Below, one piece after another: positions 33,228 through 42,014 of a DNA stretch of 64,000 nt. The stretch covers positions 744,001 through 808,000 of the forward strand of contig NZ_CP134223.1 in NCBI RefSeq assembly GCF_031599675.1, written 5' to 3'. The notes beneath the pieces are model-generated. The model saw only the letters and a program-made list of their open reading frames with translations, was not told the DNA's origin and did not search any database. Source of the DNA: Paenibacillus pedocola. Lineage in GTDB: Bacteria; Bacillota; Bacilli; Paenibacillales; Paenibacillaceae. The translations under genes and the position numbers were made by a program. Position 1 is the first letter of the stretch. Every line of letters starts with the position of its first letter.

Positions 33228-35465
33228 ATGCCATTACCAGAAGCAATCACACAGATTTTCAAGCGTAAGCAAAAATCCTATAAAATGGTCCTGATCTTAT
33301 CCTTAATAGAAGAGTTAAGAGCCACTAGTCAAGATCGTGTCTCGTATGACCGAGTGAAGGAGCGATTCCTTAACTATTTCTTAGCTAAACAAGAAAGAGG
33401 ACACCGGGTAGATCAGCCCCCAGGGCGAGAGCTATGGAAGGATGCTCCGAAAAGCCAGCTGAAGGATATCATTAACAGTCCTATTAATGCCCTCTCACAT
33501 ATTCTGTTTGTTAATTCAGAAGATAACACCATAGGCTTTCATAGCCAGATCCAAAGACAGCTAGGGGAAGAGGAGCTCTCACAGCTAGAGCAAATTGCTA
33601 ACGAGGAACTCGACTCATACAACGCAGCCTTGCAGCGATTCTCCTTACAAAGCTATCTGGAGAGAATTATGGCTGAGTATGGTACTGCTAAAAATGAAAC
33701 CTTTGCAGAGCACGCTTTAGGTACTTTGTTCCGTAGGACACTTCCATCTGAACTAAAAGCATTACCCTTCATAGATGAGCAATACAAGGTACAAGGCTCG
33801 GTTGGTCAAGGCAATTGGGCAACGGTTCCTTGGCTGGCTATCCTGGATAAACGAATAACAGAAACGACCCAGCATGGGGAATATGTTGTGTATCTGTTTG
33901 CTGAGGATATGAGCGCGGTGTATCTTACGTTTAACCAAGGGGTGACTGTGCCTATCCAACAGAAGGGGCGTAAAGAAGGCTATGCTTTTTTACGAAACCG
34001 GACGCAAGAGATTCGGGAGCTTCTTACTCTTTCTAATATGAATAAAGATGAGAATATTCGTCTGGTGAATAGTGGTCTAGGACAAGACTATCAGGTATCT
34101 ACTGTTGCTTATATTAAGTATGAGCGAGGAAGTGTCCCGAACGATGAGCAGCTTATTCAAGACCTTGGGAATGTGATAGAAGATTACCGCTTATATGTGG
34201 AAACAGTGTCTTCTACGGATGAAGAAGCCAACGACGAGGAAGTGGAATTATTACCACAGGCAGCCGAACCTCTGAAGGACGAGCAAGTAACAAGCATTCT
34301 CCACCAAATCCAAGCCCACATCCGCCGCCAAGGCTTCTTTTTCCCTGAGCATCTAATTGAAAACTTCTACCTCTCGCTAAAAGCCAAACCGTTTGTCATT
34401 CTGGCAGGCATCTCAGGCACGGGGAAAACGCGGCTGGTGAAGCTGTTTGCGGAGGCAATGGGGGCGACGCGGGATAATGGGCAGTTTAGCTTGATTCCGG
34501 TGCGGCCGGATTGGAGTGATCCTGCGGATCTGCTGGGGTATAAGGATCTGTCGGGCAGGTTCCAGCCGGGTCCCATTACGAAGGTATTAGTGGATGCGCG
34601 GCAGCCGGAGAATCGGCATAAGCCTTATTTTATCTGCTTGGATGAGATGAATTTGGCCCGGGTAGAGCATTATTTCAGTGATATGCTTAGTGTGCTGGAG
34701 ACGCAGGAGTGGCGGGAGGGGGCGATTCAGACGCAGGACCTTATCTCTCCTACCTTGCTGGATACGCCTGAGGACCAACAAACCTATGGTGGCCTTGGCA
34801 TCGCGGAGAATGTGTTCCTGATCGGGACGGTGAATATGGACGAGACGACACATCCTTTTAGCAAAAAAGTGCTCGACCGCGCCAACACCCTGGAGTTCAA
34901 TTACATCAATCTGCAGCAGTATCCAGATCAGAGTGAGCAGGTAGAGGCTAATGAGGGTCCTGATGCTGCGGAGCTGAATCATCTTTTTCTACGCTCCGAT
35001 TATTTGCAGCTTGTAGATGCTTATGATGTCAATAAAGAGCTCGTTGTCCGGACGACTGAGCGATTGGTTAAGATCAACGCCTTGCTTGAGGATATTCATG
35101 CTAATGTGGGCTTCCGGGTGCGGGATGCGATTTGCTTCTATATGATTTATAACGATCGGTACAAGCTGATGAGTGAGGAAGAAGCTTTTGACTGGCAGCT
35201 GCTGCAAAAGATACTGCCACGCATCCAAGGGAGCCATTCCTCGGTTCGCCGAGTCCTGTTGAACTTGATTAAAGGTGCTATTGGTAATGGAGCTGGCGTG
35301 ACGGTAGATATTGATGACCTCATGGAGGACGCTGCTCCTCTCTATTTGAAATGGGCTACTGGCAAAACTCCGCCTGTGGCCAAACATCCACAAAGTGCCC
35401 GTAAATTGGCATTTATGCTCAGGAGGCTGGAGGAAGATGGATTTACCTCATTCTGGATCTCTTAA
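33228..35465 (+). CDS. McrB-like AAA+ protein with MrcB N-terminal domain
   Basis: A 745-residue protein. The N-terminal 110 residues are a helical domain. Residues about 140-270 match the MrcB_N/DUF3578 domain (GTLFRRTLPSELKAL, GNWATVPWLAILD), often found as the target-recognition part of McrB proteins. The AAA+ motor follows: Walker A GISGTGKT (394-401), DPADLLGYKDLSG, Walker B CLDEMNLARVEHYF (about 471-484), GTVNMDETTHPFSKKVLDRA. The start is the ATG at 33228, 5-6 bp after GGAGG. It overlaps the nuclease gene by 29 bp. This is the motor of the second restriction-like system in the island. Confidence 0.88.
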   Translation: MPLPEAITQIFKRKQKSYKMVLILSLIEELRATSQDRVSYDRVKERFLNYFLAKQERGHRVDQPPGRELWKDAPKSQLKDIINSPINALSHILFVNSEDNTIGFHSQIQRQLGEEELSQLEQIANEELDSYNAALQRFSLQSYLERIMAEYGTAKNETFAEHALGTLFRRTLPSELKALPFIDEQYKVQGSVGQGNWATVPWLAILDKRITETTQHGEYVVYLFAEDMSAVYLTFNQGVTVPIQQKGRKEGYAFLRNRTQEIRELLTLSNMNKDENIRLVNSGLGQDYQVSTVAYIKYERGSVPNDEQLIQDLGNVIEDYRLYVETVSSTDEEANDEEVELLPQAAEPLKDEQVTSILHQIQAHIRRQGFFFPEHLIENFYLSLKAKPFVILAGISGTGKTRLVKLFAEAMGATRDNGQFSLIPVRPDWSDPADLLGYKDLSGRFQPGPITKVLVDARQPENRHKPYFICLDEMNLARVEHYFSDMLSVLETQEWREGAIQTQDLISPTLLDTPEDQQTYGGLGIAENVFLIGTVNMDETTHPFSKKVLDRANTLEFNYINLQQYPDQSEQVEANEGPDAAELNHLFLRSDYLQLVDAYDVNKELVVRTTERLVKINALLEDIHANVGFRVRDAICFYMIYNDRYKLMSEEEAFDWQLLQKILPRIQGSHSSVRRVLLNLIKGAIGNGAGVTVDIDDLMEDAAPLYLKWATGKTPPVAKHPQSARKLAFMLRRLEEDGFTSFWIS

Positions 35466-37851
35466 TGGGACGGTGGAGTTGCTCCGTGTAGAAACGGAGC
35501 TTTTTACGCTTTTTCTCCAAGGACGGCCTTATCATCCTACGGTAGAGACCTTGCAGCTTCATCGTTCTTCTAGTCAGGAGTGGGTGAATACACAGCTTGG
35601 GCTTGATTGCTCCGAACGGCTAGGTAATGTGCAAATTAAAGTCTTTTCACCTGAGATCAGTGGGATGGTGGACTGGCAGCCGGGGGAGTCTGTTTTTCCA
35701 TGCTTTTATGAGACACAATCGTATGAACTGGTTATCCAGAATAAGAGCGCGGATAGCCTTTCCTTTTATCATGAGAATGTGCTGCTGCGGCAGGCGGTTA
35801 AGCCTCTAGGTGAATCGATTCTTGCGGGTGTTCTGAATTTTGGGAATGAGGTTGGGTTGACGGAGTGGGAGGTCCGAAGTAAGGGACAGACTGTACTGCG
35901 AGTAGAGATGGAGATTTTTCCCTCGAAGATGGATTACAAGCTGGATTACCAGAATATCCTGAATGAAGTGAACGCGCAGATTTATAATTTGGCCTTCGAT
36001 TTCCTGCGCCGAACCTACCAACTCACAGGCCTGCGGGAGACGCAGCATCAGAGCCTGACGGAGTTCTTCACCATATTACAGCATGTCTTTAGACAGCTCT
36101 TGGATGCGGTCGAGCGGATTAACAAGAATCCTAATTATGCGCTGCTCCAGGATCGCCGGCTAGTGGATGCCAACCGGGTCAAAAAGGCAGGAAGAGAGAA
36201 TATCCGTGAGCTCGCGAAGCATCCCGAACGTTTAAGAGAAGATACGGACCATGGATTCTTAACAATCGGCAGCCGAAATTACACAGCCACACATTTAATA
36301 GAGACGCGTAAACGGCTCGCCTATGATACGAATGAGAACCGGTTTATCCGCTGGATGCTAGAACGTATTCATGGGAAGCTGAAAGAACTCAAGGGTCGCT
36401 GGAAGCAGAATAGCCGAACCCCAGATCCATTACTGATTAAAAGGTTAGACGCCATGCTCACCCAGCTAGAGCGAGTGCTCAAGATGGATTTCTTGCGTGA
36501 GGCTGGAGTGCTGAAGCAGATGTCTGTTACGCTTGTGCTGCAGATGGCCCCCGGATACCGCGAGGTCTATCGCTGTTATCTGATGCTGCTTAAGGGCCTG
36601 TCTATCCAAGGCGACCTGTTCCGCTTATCGATGAAGGATGTTGCTCAGCTCTATGAGTATTGGTGCTTCCTCAAGCTGAATCAGCTCCTGGGGCAGAAGT
36701 ATAAGCTGGTGAAGCAGGATATTATTAAGGTGAACCGGAACGGTATCTTTGTTACGCTGGATCGCTCGCAGAGCGCTAAGATGGTCTACGAGAATCCAGT
36801 CAATGGGGAGCAGTTCATCCTGTACTATAATACGATTCCCGGCTCGGATAAGACCCCGACGCTCAGTCAAAGGCCGGATAATGTACTGACACTGAAGAAG
36901 AAGGATGCTGGCAGAGTCAAAGAGTATAAGTATGTTTTTGATGCGAAATACCGCTTAAACCCGGCCTATGAGGGCACTTCCTATCATCAGAAATATGGAC
37001 AGCCTGGGCCTGAAGAGGATGATATCAACACGATGCATCGCTATCGTGACGCGATTGTGTACCAGGAAAAGGGATCGGGAGAATATGAGCGAAGTATGTT
37101 TGGCGCGTACGTGTTGTTCCCCTATCCGGATGAGGAGCGGTACAAGGCACACCATTTTTATAAAAGCATCGATCTATTGAATATCGGCGCCTTGCCGTTC
37201 CTGCCAAATTCCACAAGCCTGGTGGAGCAATTCTTGGATGAGATTATCCAGGATAGTCCGGAAAAAGCTTTTGAGCGCTCCACACGTCCACGAGGCACGA
37301 AAGAATACTATGCCAATCAGCTTGCGGGTAAAAATGTGCTTGTCGGTTCTGTTCGCGGACCCGGGCAGGTGGAAGTGGCGCTTAAGCATTCTTTTTACCA
37401 TGTGCCGTTAAAGAACCTCTCAGATGTAAAGATCCTCACTCAGCTCGAATACGTAGCAATGTGCCAGTCCAGGAATAAGTTTACGGATCCCGCAGAAACA
37501 GGCATTCACTGGGTAGGGAAGGTAGCGGATTGGAAGATAGTGCGGCGTAAGGAGATTAAGGAAGTCCCTTGTCGCCCAGGTACGGAAGAAGATCTGTATG
37601 TGCGATTTACGGTTGAGGAATGGAAGCGGCTGGCTGCTCCAATCGCACTTGGAGGGCAAGGGATCTATACGGTGCTCTATACCAGTAAATACATCCTTGA
37701 CCGGGCCTTGGAGATTGCTGAGCTCCGTCTGGAAACGGAGGAAGCGCTGCGGGAATGGCGTGAGAAGCGCCGTAAGGGCAGAGTGCAGGTGAAGCTGGAT
37801 CATGAGCAGTATGTGGATCTGGGGAAGGTTGTGGAGGTTCGGAATATTTAG
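35437..37851 (+). CDS. McrC-like PD-(D/E)xK nuclease (DUF2357/PDDEXK_7) with C-terminal extension
   Basis: An 804-residue partner of the upstream McrB-like protein. The N-terminus is beta-rich; a helical central part (FIRWMLERIHGKLKELKGRW, DVAQLYEYWCFLKLNQLLG) leads to a PD-(D/E)xK nuclease with RPDNVLTL (about 479) and VFDAKYRLN (Asp502-Ala-Lys504). A further 130-residue domain (HWVGKVADWKIVRRKEI, EDLYVRFTVEEWKRL) lies beyond the nuclease and is absent from the first cluster's nuclease. I do not recognise it; it might add target binding. The ATG at 35437 has AGGAGG 10 bp upstream and overlaps the previous gene by 29 bp. Confidence 0.83.
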   Translation: MDLPHSGSLNGTVELLRVETELFTLFLQGRPYHPTVETLQLHRSSSQEWVNTQLGLDCSERLGNVQIKVFSPEISGMVDWQPGESVFPCFYETQSYELVIQNKSADSLSFYHENVLLRQAVKPLGESILAGVLNFGNEVGLTEWEVRSKGQTVLRVEMEIFPSKMDYKLDYQNILNEVNAQIYNLAFDFLRRTYQLTGLRETQHQSLTEFFTILQHVFRQLLDAVERINKNPNYALLQDRRLVDANRVKKAGRENIRELAKHPERLREDTDHGFLTIGSRNYTATHLIETRKRLAYDTNENRFIRWMLERIHGKLKELKGRWKQNSRTPDPLLIKRLDAMLTQLERVLKMDFLREAGVLKQMSVTLVLQMAPGYREVYRCYLMLLKGLSIQGDLFRLSMKDVAQLYEYWCFLKLNQLLGQKYKLVKQDIIKVNRNGIFVTLDRSQSAKMVYENPVNGEQFILYYNTIPGSDKTPTLSQRPDNVLTLKKKDAGRVKEYKYVFDAKYRLNPAYEGTSYHQKYGQPGPEEDDINTMHRYRDAIVYQEKGSGEYERSMFGAYVLFPYPDEERYKAHHFYKSIDLLNIGALPFLPNSTSLVEQFLDEIIQDSPEKAFERSTRPRGTKEYYANQLAGKNVLVGSVRGPGQVEVALKHSFYHVPLKNLSDVKILTQLEYVAMCQSRNKFTDPAETGIHWVGKVADWKIVRRKEIKEVPCRPGTEEDLYVRFTVEEWKRLAAPIALGGQGIYTVLYTSKYILDRALEIAELRLETEEALREWREKRRKGRVQVKLDHEQYVDLGKVVEVRNI

Positions 37852-37899
37852 AATGGAATATATAGAATGAAGAAGGTGAGAGCATAGTTGTGTTATGAG

Positions 37900-37927
37900 T
37901 TGTAAAACATTGTCATCATGGTATAAT
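37900..37927 (+). promoter_or_regulatory. Promoter of the antitoxin-like RNA
   Basis: TTGTAA and TATAAT with 16 bp between them, just before the conserved RNA region. Confidence 0.55.
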
Positions 37928-37929
37928 GA

Positions 37930-38073
37930 ACTCAGAAACAGCGTACAATGGCAAAGAGAGCCGTGCTGGTAACACGACTCTCTGCGCAATAGCCGCTTTT
38001 AAGGGCGGAGGCTTAAAAGGTTATCCATTGAAATAGGACCGCATCCTTTGACCGGGGCGGCCTATTTCTTTTT
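37930..38073 (+). ncRNA. Antisense antitoxin RNA of a type I toxin-antitoxin locus
   Basis: This segment recurs at 51740-51887 with the same order of blocks: CTCAGAAACAG, ACAATG, CAAAGAGAGCCGTG, ACACGACT, AGCCGCTTTTAA, GCGGAGGCTT, and a terminator AAATAG...CTATTT plus TTTTT. It runs opposite to the holin-like toxin gene and overlaps its 3' end, as in bsrG/SR4 and txpA/RatA loci of Bacillus. It should pair with the toxin mRNA and reduce its level. Ends are approximate. Confidence 0.7.
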
Positions 38074-38145
38074 GTGGAAAGATAGAATCAACACAACCAG
38101 AGTCGCAAACGAAATCATTAGCGTCAATGCTTGGTATACCTCCAC
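38062..38145 (-). CDS. Holin-like type I toxin peptide
   Basis: A 27-residue hydrophobic peptide beginning MEVYQALTLMISFATLVV and ending ILSFHKKK, the hallmark of the putative holin-like toxin family (Hol_Tox). One membrane helix with a basic tail should insert in the membrane. It starts with GTG, five bases after GGGAGGTGA. Its last codons overlap the terminator of the antisense RNA on the other strand. The position directly behind the defence island is typical for small toxin loci that stabilise such regions. Confidence 0.85.
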   Translation of the reverse strand: MEVYQALTLMISFATLVVLILSFHKKK

Positions 38146-38472
38146 TGGCGTCACCTCCCTTCCGGGAGATTAGCCGGCCGCCCATATAAGCCTTTCTATC
38201 GCTTCTGCGATTATACCATGAATGGAAAATATTGAATACTTGGCGATTCGTGATAATTCGCCTCAATTAGACGTTTCGGCTGAGTCGGCTGTGCGTCTTT
38301 TTTCTGTTTTTATTCTATCTGCATACCATTGCCATAAGCGTCTAACAAGCAGGTGATTGCAGAGAATCTATAGAACTAAATCTCTAGAATATTTGGAGAT
38401 AATGTACCATAGAGACGGATGATTGCGAACATTACCATGATTACTTATTGAATGTTTAAAGGAAGTGAACCA
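38146..38472. other. Gap holding the toxin promoter and leader
   Basis: On the minus strand it must contain the toxin promoter (TATAAT-like box in GGTATAATCGC at about 38210). The rest up to the next gene is AT-rich with no other feature seen. Confidence 0.4.
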
Positions 38473-39267
38473 ATGGATCAAAAAGCTAAAAAAATCCTAA
38501 TGAACACCTTCTGGACTTCTGCCGGCTGGAAGGGCACTCCGGCACCCTTTGCCGGGGAGGATTTTGACTATGCCAAAAGCAAAGGGCTGATGTTCGATCC
38601 TGTGACCATTACTCATGACGAGATCATCCGTCGGTTGCATGAACTGCATCAAACGATCACCAAGGAGCGGGTAGCTGCTGCGTTCCTGCACAGTCTGTCG
38701 ACGAAAAAAGTCCATTTGCGGAGTGCCCTTTCAAGCTGGGCCCTGACTTCCGGTTTACCTGTGCATACCTATGAGCAGCGTAGTTCAGTCCGGGCAAATT
38801 ACAGCAACTGCGGGGATTGTGATTTTCACGGACTGATGTCAGATAGGGACTATATAAATGAGGATCTAAATGTGCTAAATTTCGAACGGGTCAAATGGGG
38901 CGGGATTCGCCTGAACTGGCTTTTATATTGCTGGCTGGATCTCGAATTATTCAGTAAGGAGGAACATTTCGAGAGTACCGCCGAGGATGTAGCCTTACTC
39001 TCAGGAATGCTAGAAGCGATTCGGGATTGTGCGGACCATGAAAGTGCACGGATGCTGGAGAAGCGGTGGAAGGACGTGGTTCCCTCCAGTAAGAATGAAC
39101 GGGATGTGATGATGGAGATATGGGGCTATGCCGGACTACTGGTACCGCGTGATACACCCCGTAAGGGCAGAGGCGGGAGTTCTGATTACAACTCTATGGC
39201 GGAGTGGCAGGGGGATGACGGCTTTTCTCAGGAAGCGCTGGAGTTTTATTTTGGTGCATTTTTGTAA
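38473..39267 (+). CDS. Hypothetical protein, unknown family
   Basis: A 264-residue soluble protein that I do not recognise. Visible features: FWTSAGWKG near the start, two Cys in NCGDCDFHG (about residue 112-120), a Trp-rich block RVKWGGIRLNWLLYCWLDLELF, and GFSQEALEFYFGAFL at the end. No signal peptide or membrane helix. The ATG at 38473 is preceded by AAGGAAGTGA; an earlier in-frame ATG lacks a site. It is a single gene between the toxin locus and the MetE-like gene. An immunity or housekeeping role cannot be told apart. Confidence 0.65.
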   Translation: MDQKAKKILMNTFWTSAGWKGTPAPFAGEDFDYAKSKGLMFDPVTITHDEIIRRLHELHQTITKERVAAAFLHSLSTKKVHLRSALSSWALTSGLPVHTYEQRSSVRANYSNCGDCDFHGLMSDRDYINEDLNVLNFERVKWGGIRLNWLLYCWLDLELFSKEEHFESTAEDVALLSGMLEAIRDCADHESARMLEKRWKDVVPSSKNERDVMMEIWGYAGLLVPRDTPRKGRGGSSDYNSMAEWQGDDGFSQEALEFYFGAFL

Positions 39268-39328
39268 ATTATCTAAGCCTGTGACCTTCACTATACCTTT
39301 TACCTATAACCAGATATCACTTTTAAGT

Positions 39329-39342
39329 GTTATCTAGATAAC
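39329..39342. promoter_or_regulatory. Perfect palindrome upstream of the MetE-like gene
   Basis: GTTATCTAGATAAC is a 14-bp perfect palindrome, with CACTT/AAGTG just before it, about 60 bp before the next start. It resembles a dimeric regulator site. No SAM riboswitch or T-box was seen here. Confidence 0.4.
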
Positions 39343-39403
39343 ATTCCTCCATGCTAGAATCTAAGCAATAGCAAGATATGCGATAGATTGAGGAGGAATT
39401 ATT

Positions 39404-40561
39404 ATGTGCAATAGATTTCAAATCGTAGGCAGCCTGCTGCGTCCGGCGGATTTATTAGAATATAAACATCAGATTGAGCATCGGGATGATATCCAGTATC
39501 CTTTTTACCAGGACTTTCAGGGGTATGAGCAGTGTGAAGCGGATGCGATCCAGGCTGTAGTCGATAAAGAAATTAACAATGGCTTGTCCGTTCTTACAGA
39601 TGGGGAATATTCCAAATCGATGTGGCATCTGGACTTTGTCTGGGGCTTCCAGGGGATTGAGCGCTATATTGCGGATCATGGGTATTTCTTCAGAGATACA
39701 GATGGAACATCGAAATACGAGACCAGAAAAGATATTGGTCTGCGTATTACAGGTGAATTGGGCGGAACGAACCATCATTTTATTGATGCCTATAAAAAGC
39801 TTCAAGCTCTTGCAGGCGACCGGGAAACCAAGCTGTGCGTGCCTTCTCCATCCCACATTTTTGGGGAGCTATCCTGGTCGGATAACATTGGCGGCACAGA
39901 GGCTGTTTATAAGGACAGATATGAGCTTAAAGACGGTCTGGTTAAGGCTTATAAGGATTTCGTCGGGGAATTCGCTGCTGCCGGAGGACAAATCCTGCAA
40001 TCCGACGATTGCTTATGGGAGCTGTTTGCCGATGATAACCCGAACTCTCCATATACCGGCGAGAACATCAATCAAGAGGAAGTCCAGGCGCTGGCTGCAG
40101 AATTCATTGATATTAACAACACCATCATTGATTACGGGCATAGCTTAGGCCTCAAAATGTGGACGCATAACTGCCGCGGTAACTATGATTCCCGTAATAT
40201 GGGCGGCGGCTCCTATGCGAAGATTGCGAATCTGTTCCTGAAGCAGCTGAAATACGACCGCTTTTTCCTGGAATGGGATGATGACCGTGCAGGCTCCCTT
40301 GAGGCGCTTGCAGTGTTCAAGGATAAGCCGGAGACGGAAATTGTACTTGGCTTGTTGTCTTCCAAAACGAGTACGCTAGACGATGAGGCCCGTGTAGTTC
40401 AAATGCTGGACGAAGCTTCAAAAATTATTGATAAGGACCGGTTATTGCTATCTCATCAATGCGGGTTTGCGTCCTGCGATGGCGGCAATGAATTAACGGA
40501 AGCTGAACAGTGGGCGAAGATTAACCAAGGACAACAGATTGCTCTGCAATATTGGGGTTAA
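39404..40561 (+). CDS. Cobalamin-independent methionine synthase-like protein (YxjG/YxjH type)
   Basis: A 385-residue protein with the MetE C-terminal TIM-barrel fold. It shows VGSLLRPADLL at the start, the usual opening of YxjG-like members, VLTDGEYSKSMW, and zinc-site elements THNCRGN, LEWDDDRAG and CGFASCDGG. Full MetE has a duplicated N-terminal half absent here, so this is the short paralogue class acting on methyl donors that are not fully known. GAGGAGG precedes the ATG and a strong terminator follows. Confidence 0.88.
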   Translation: MCNRFQIVGSLLRPADLLEYKHQIEHRDDIQYPFYQDFQGYEQCEADAIQAVVDKEINNGLSVLTDGEYSKSMWHLDFVWGFQGIERYIADHGYFFRDTDGTSKYETRKDIGLRITGELGGTNHHFIDAYKKLQALAGDRETKLCVPSPSHIFGELSWSDNIGGTEAVYKDRYELKDGLVKAYKDFVGEFAAAGGQILQSDDCLWELFADDNPNSPYTGENINQEEVQALAAEFIDINNTIIDYGHSLGLKMWTHNCRGNYDSRNMGGGSYAKIANLFLKQLKYDRFFLEWDDDRAGSLEALAVFKDKPETEIVLGLLSSKTSTLDDEARVVQMLDEASKIIDKDRLLLSHQCGFASCDGGNELTEAEQWAKINQGQQIALQYWG

Positions 40562-40580
40562 TAATCGATTGAAAGATAGG

Positions 40581-40628
40581 AGAAGAGCCTGAGGGGGACG
40601 AAGAAATCTCGTACCCTCAGGCTCTTCT
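40581..40628 (+). terminator. Terminator of the MetE-like gene
   Basis: A 15-bp perfect stem (AGAAGAGCCTGAGGG with its complement) around 18 nt; pyrimidine-rich after it. May also work for the convergent operon. Confidence 0.8.
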
Positions 40629-40661
40629 CTCTTATTATTGTCATAACCATATGATTAGTGA

Positions 40662-40949
40662 TTATTTATTGAGAACATCTGCGTATTCGGAGATACGTTC
40701 GAATCGTCCCTTGGCAAACGGGCATAAGGGGATAATCTTAATACCGTTTTCCCGCGCGTATTCCACCATAGCTTTGAGAAGCTTATCGCCAAGCCCTTGT
40801 CCCCGGTAAGCATTTTCGACTAAGGTGTGATCAATAATGTAAAGCTCCGGACTTGAGATTACATACGTCATTACCGCAGCAGCAGTACCGTTATCTCGAA
40901 TAAGAAATCTTTTATTAGCAGGTTGATGATCTACAATATGCATGTTCAT
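40662..40949 (-). CDS. yjdJ: GNAT acetyltransferase (YjdJ-like)
   Basis: A 95-residue short GNAT protein. The acetyl-CoA loop is NAYRGQGLGDKLL (RGQGLG), followed by VEYARENGIKIIPLCPFAK, a pattern of the NATD1/YjdJ subgroup. Its ATG overlaps the stop of the upstream ferredoxin-like gene (4 bp), the same pairing as yjdI-yjdJ in enterobacteria. Last gene of a three-gene unit with the FMN reductase. Substrate unknown. Confidence 0.85.
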   Translation of the reverse strand: MNMHIVDHQPANKRFLIRDNGTAAAVMTYVISSPELYIIDHTLVENAYRGQGLGDKLLKAMVEYARENGIKIIPLCPFAKGRFERISEYADVLNK

Positions 40950-41188
40950 CCCTCTTTCTGTGTTGAATATTCATCGTCCAGACGTCTATACGTCAGTGCT
41001 CCGCTTGGACATGTGTCAATCTGCCGGGCAATTGCCTCCGCAGTGTTAGCATCGGGATTAATCCAAGGCCGTTTGCTTAAATCAAAAACACCAGGGAGGC
41101 CCTTTACGCAATAACCGGAATGAGTGCATACCTCCGAATTAAACATTACCTCGATATCTTTACCGTAGTATAACTTCTGCTTAGTCAT
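40946..41188 (-). CDS. yjdI: (4Fe-4S) mono-cluster protein (YjdI-like)
   Basis: An 80-residue protein of the YjdI family, with CTHSGYCVKGLPGVFDL and a later CPSGAL; these cysteines should hold one Fe-S cluster, in divergent ferredoxin style. RPWINPD and AIARQIDTCPSGAL are typical of the family. It overlaps yjdJ by 4 bp and starts 15 bp after the reductase stop. It may receive electrons from the FMN reductase encoded upstream, which is inference from operon order. Confidence 0.88.
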   Translation of the reverse strand: MTKQKLYYGKDIEVMFNSEVCTHSGYCVKGLPGVFDLSKRPWINPDANTAEAIARQIDTCPSGALTYRRLDDEYSTQKEG

Positions 41189-41203
41189 TATTTTTCACAT
41201 CTT

Positions 41204-41779
41204 TCACTTTTGAGTTTGTTTAAAGACCAAGATCCATTCTTCGAAAGCAGTCAGAAATCTTTCCAAATGGCGAAGCGTTGATTCGTCGTCTAATTCTCCG
41301 GTGGTTTCATTCATTTTTTCGTGAACGCTGCCGATGAGAACCTTCGGACCCGGCATCGTATAGGCATTCATGGCAAGCAATGTCTGCCTTACCTGGGCTT
41401 GTGACTGAGCTGTCCCCCCACCGCCCGGAGTAGCACCTGCTATCGCAAAAGGTTTTTCTATCAGCACTGAGCTTTTACCCGGACGCGAAGCCCAGTCTAA
41501 GGCGTTTTTCAAAACGCCCGGGATTCCCATGTTGTATTCAGGGGTGACAATCAGTACACCGTCCGCTTGACGAATGCTTTCTTTAAATTCGGCAACGGAC
41601 TGGGGGTCGCCTTGGCTTTCGATGTCCGAATTAAAAAGTGGAATCATCGATAAGTCAACGTGTTGAATCTCCCAATGCTTTGGCGCAAGCTTTTCCATAG
41701 CCTTTAACACTCTTCTATTGAAAGAACCTTCACGAAGACTTCCACATATGGCAGTGATGGTGAGTTTGTTTTCGCTCAT
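41204..41779 (-). CDS. NADPH-dependent FMN reductase family protein
   Basis: A 191-residue flavodoxin-fold reductase. The FMN phosphate loop is CGSLREGSFNRRVL; VTPEYNMGIPGVLKNALDW is the second flavin contact, both diagnostic of the NADPH-dependent FMN reductase (ChrR/azoreductase-like) family. Members reduce quinones, chromate or azo dyes. It begins the operon with yjdI and yjdJ and has GGGAAG upstream of its ATG. Its exact substrate cannot be told. Confidence 0.9.
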   Translation of the reverse strand: MSENKLTITAICGSLREGSFNRRVLKAMEKLAPKHWEIQHVDLSMIPLFNSDIESQGDPQSVAEFKESIRQADGVLIVTPEYNMGIPGVLKNALDWASRPGKSSVLIEKPFAIAGATPGGGGTAQSQAQVRQTLLAMNAYTMPGPKVLIGSVHEKMNETTGELDDESTLRHLERFLTAFEEWILVFKQTQK

Positions 41780-41913
41780 TCTAACGCTTCCCTTCTCTTG
41801 GTATCATCTACGCATTAGAATCTAGTTGGTATGTTCTTATAATATCGTTAAAGAGCCTGCTAGTAAATGTGAACAAACAATGTACAACTAGAATGTTTTG
41901 TTTTGATTGGTCA

Positions 41914-41930
41914 TTTAAGTTTGGTTTAAG
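41914..41930 (+). promoter_or_regulatory. Direct repeat resembling an OmpR-family response-regulator site
   Basis: TTTAAG occurs twice, 11 bp apart (TTTAAGTTTGGTTTAAG), 85-100 bp before the next start. Two half-sites one helical turn apart are typical for PhoP/PmrA-like regulators. No sensor or regulator gene is adjacent. Confidence 0.35.
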
Positions 41931-42014
41931 TATTCTGCGTTAAGATTTATCTAAATCAAGCAATACCTTTTTCTAAACAATAATTTCAACTGATAATACA
42001 AGGAGTGTTTATTA

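Noticed and set aside
39268..39403. SAM riboswitch or T-box before the MetE-like gene
   Set aside because: The interval is only 136 bp and lacks the conserved stems, T-box sequence or an anti-terminator/terminator pair.
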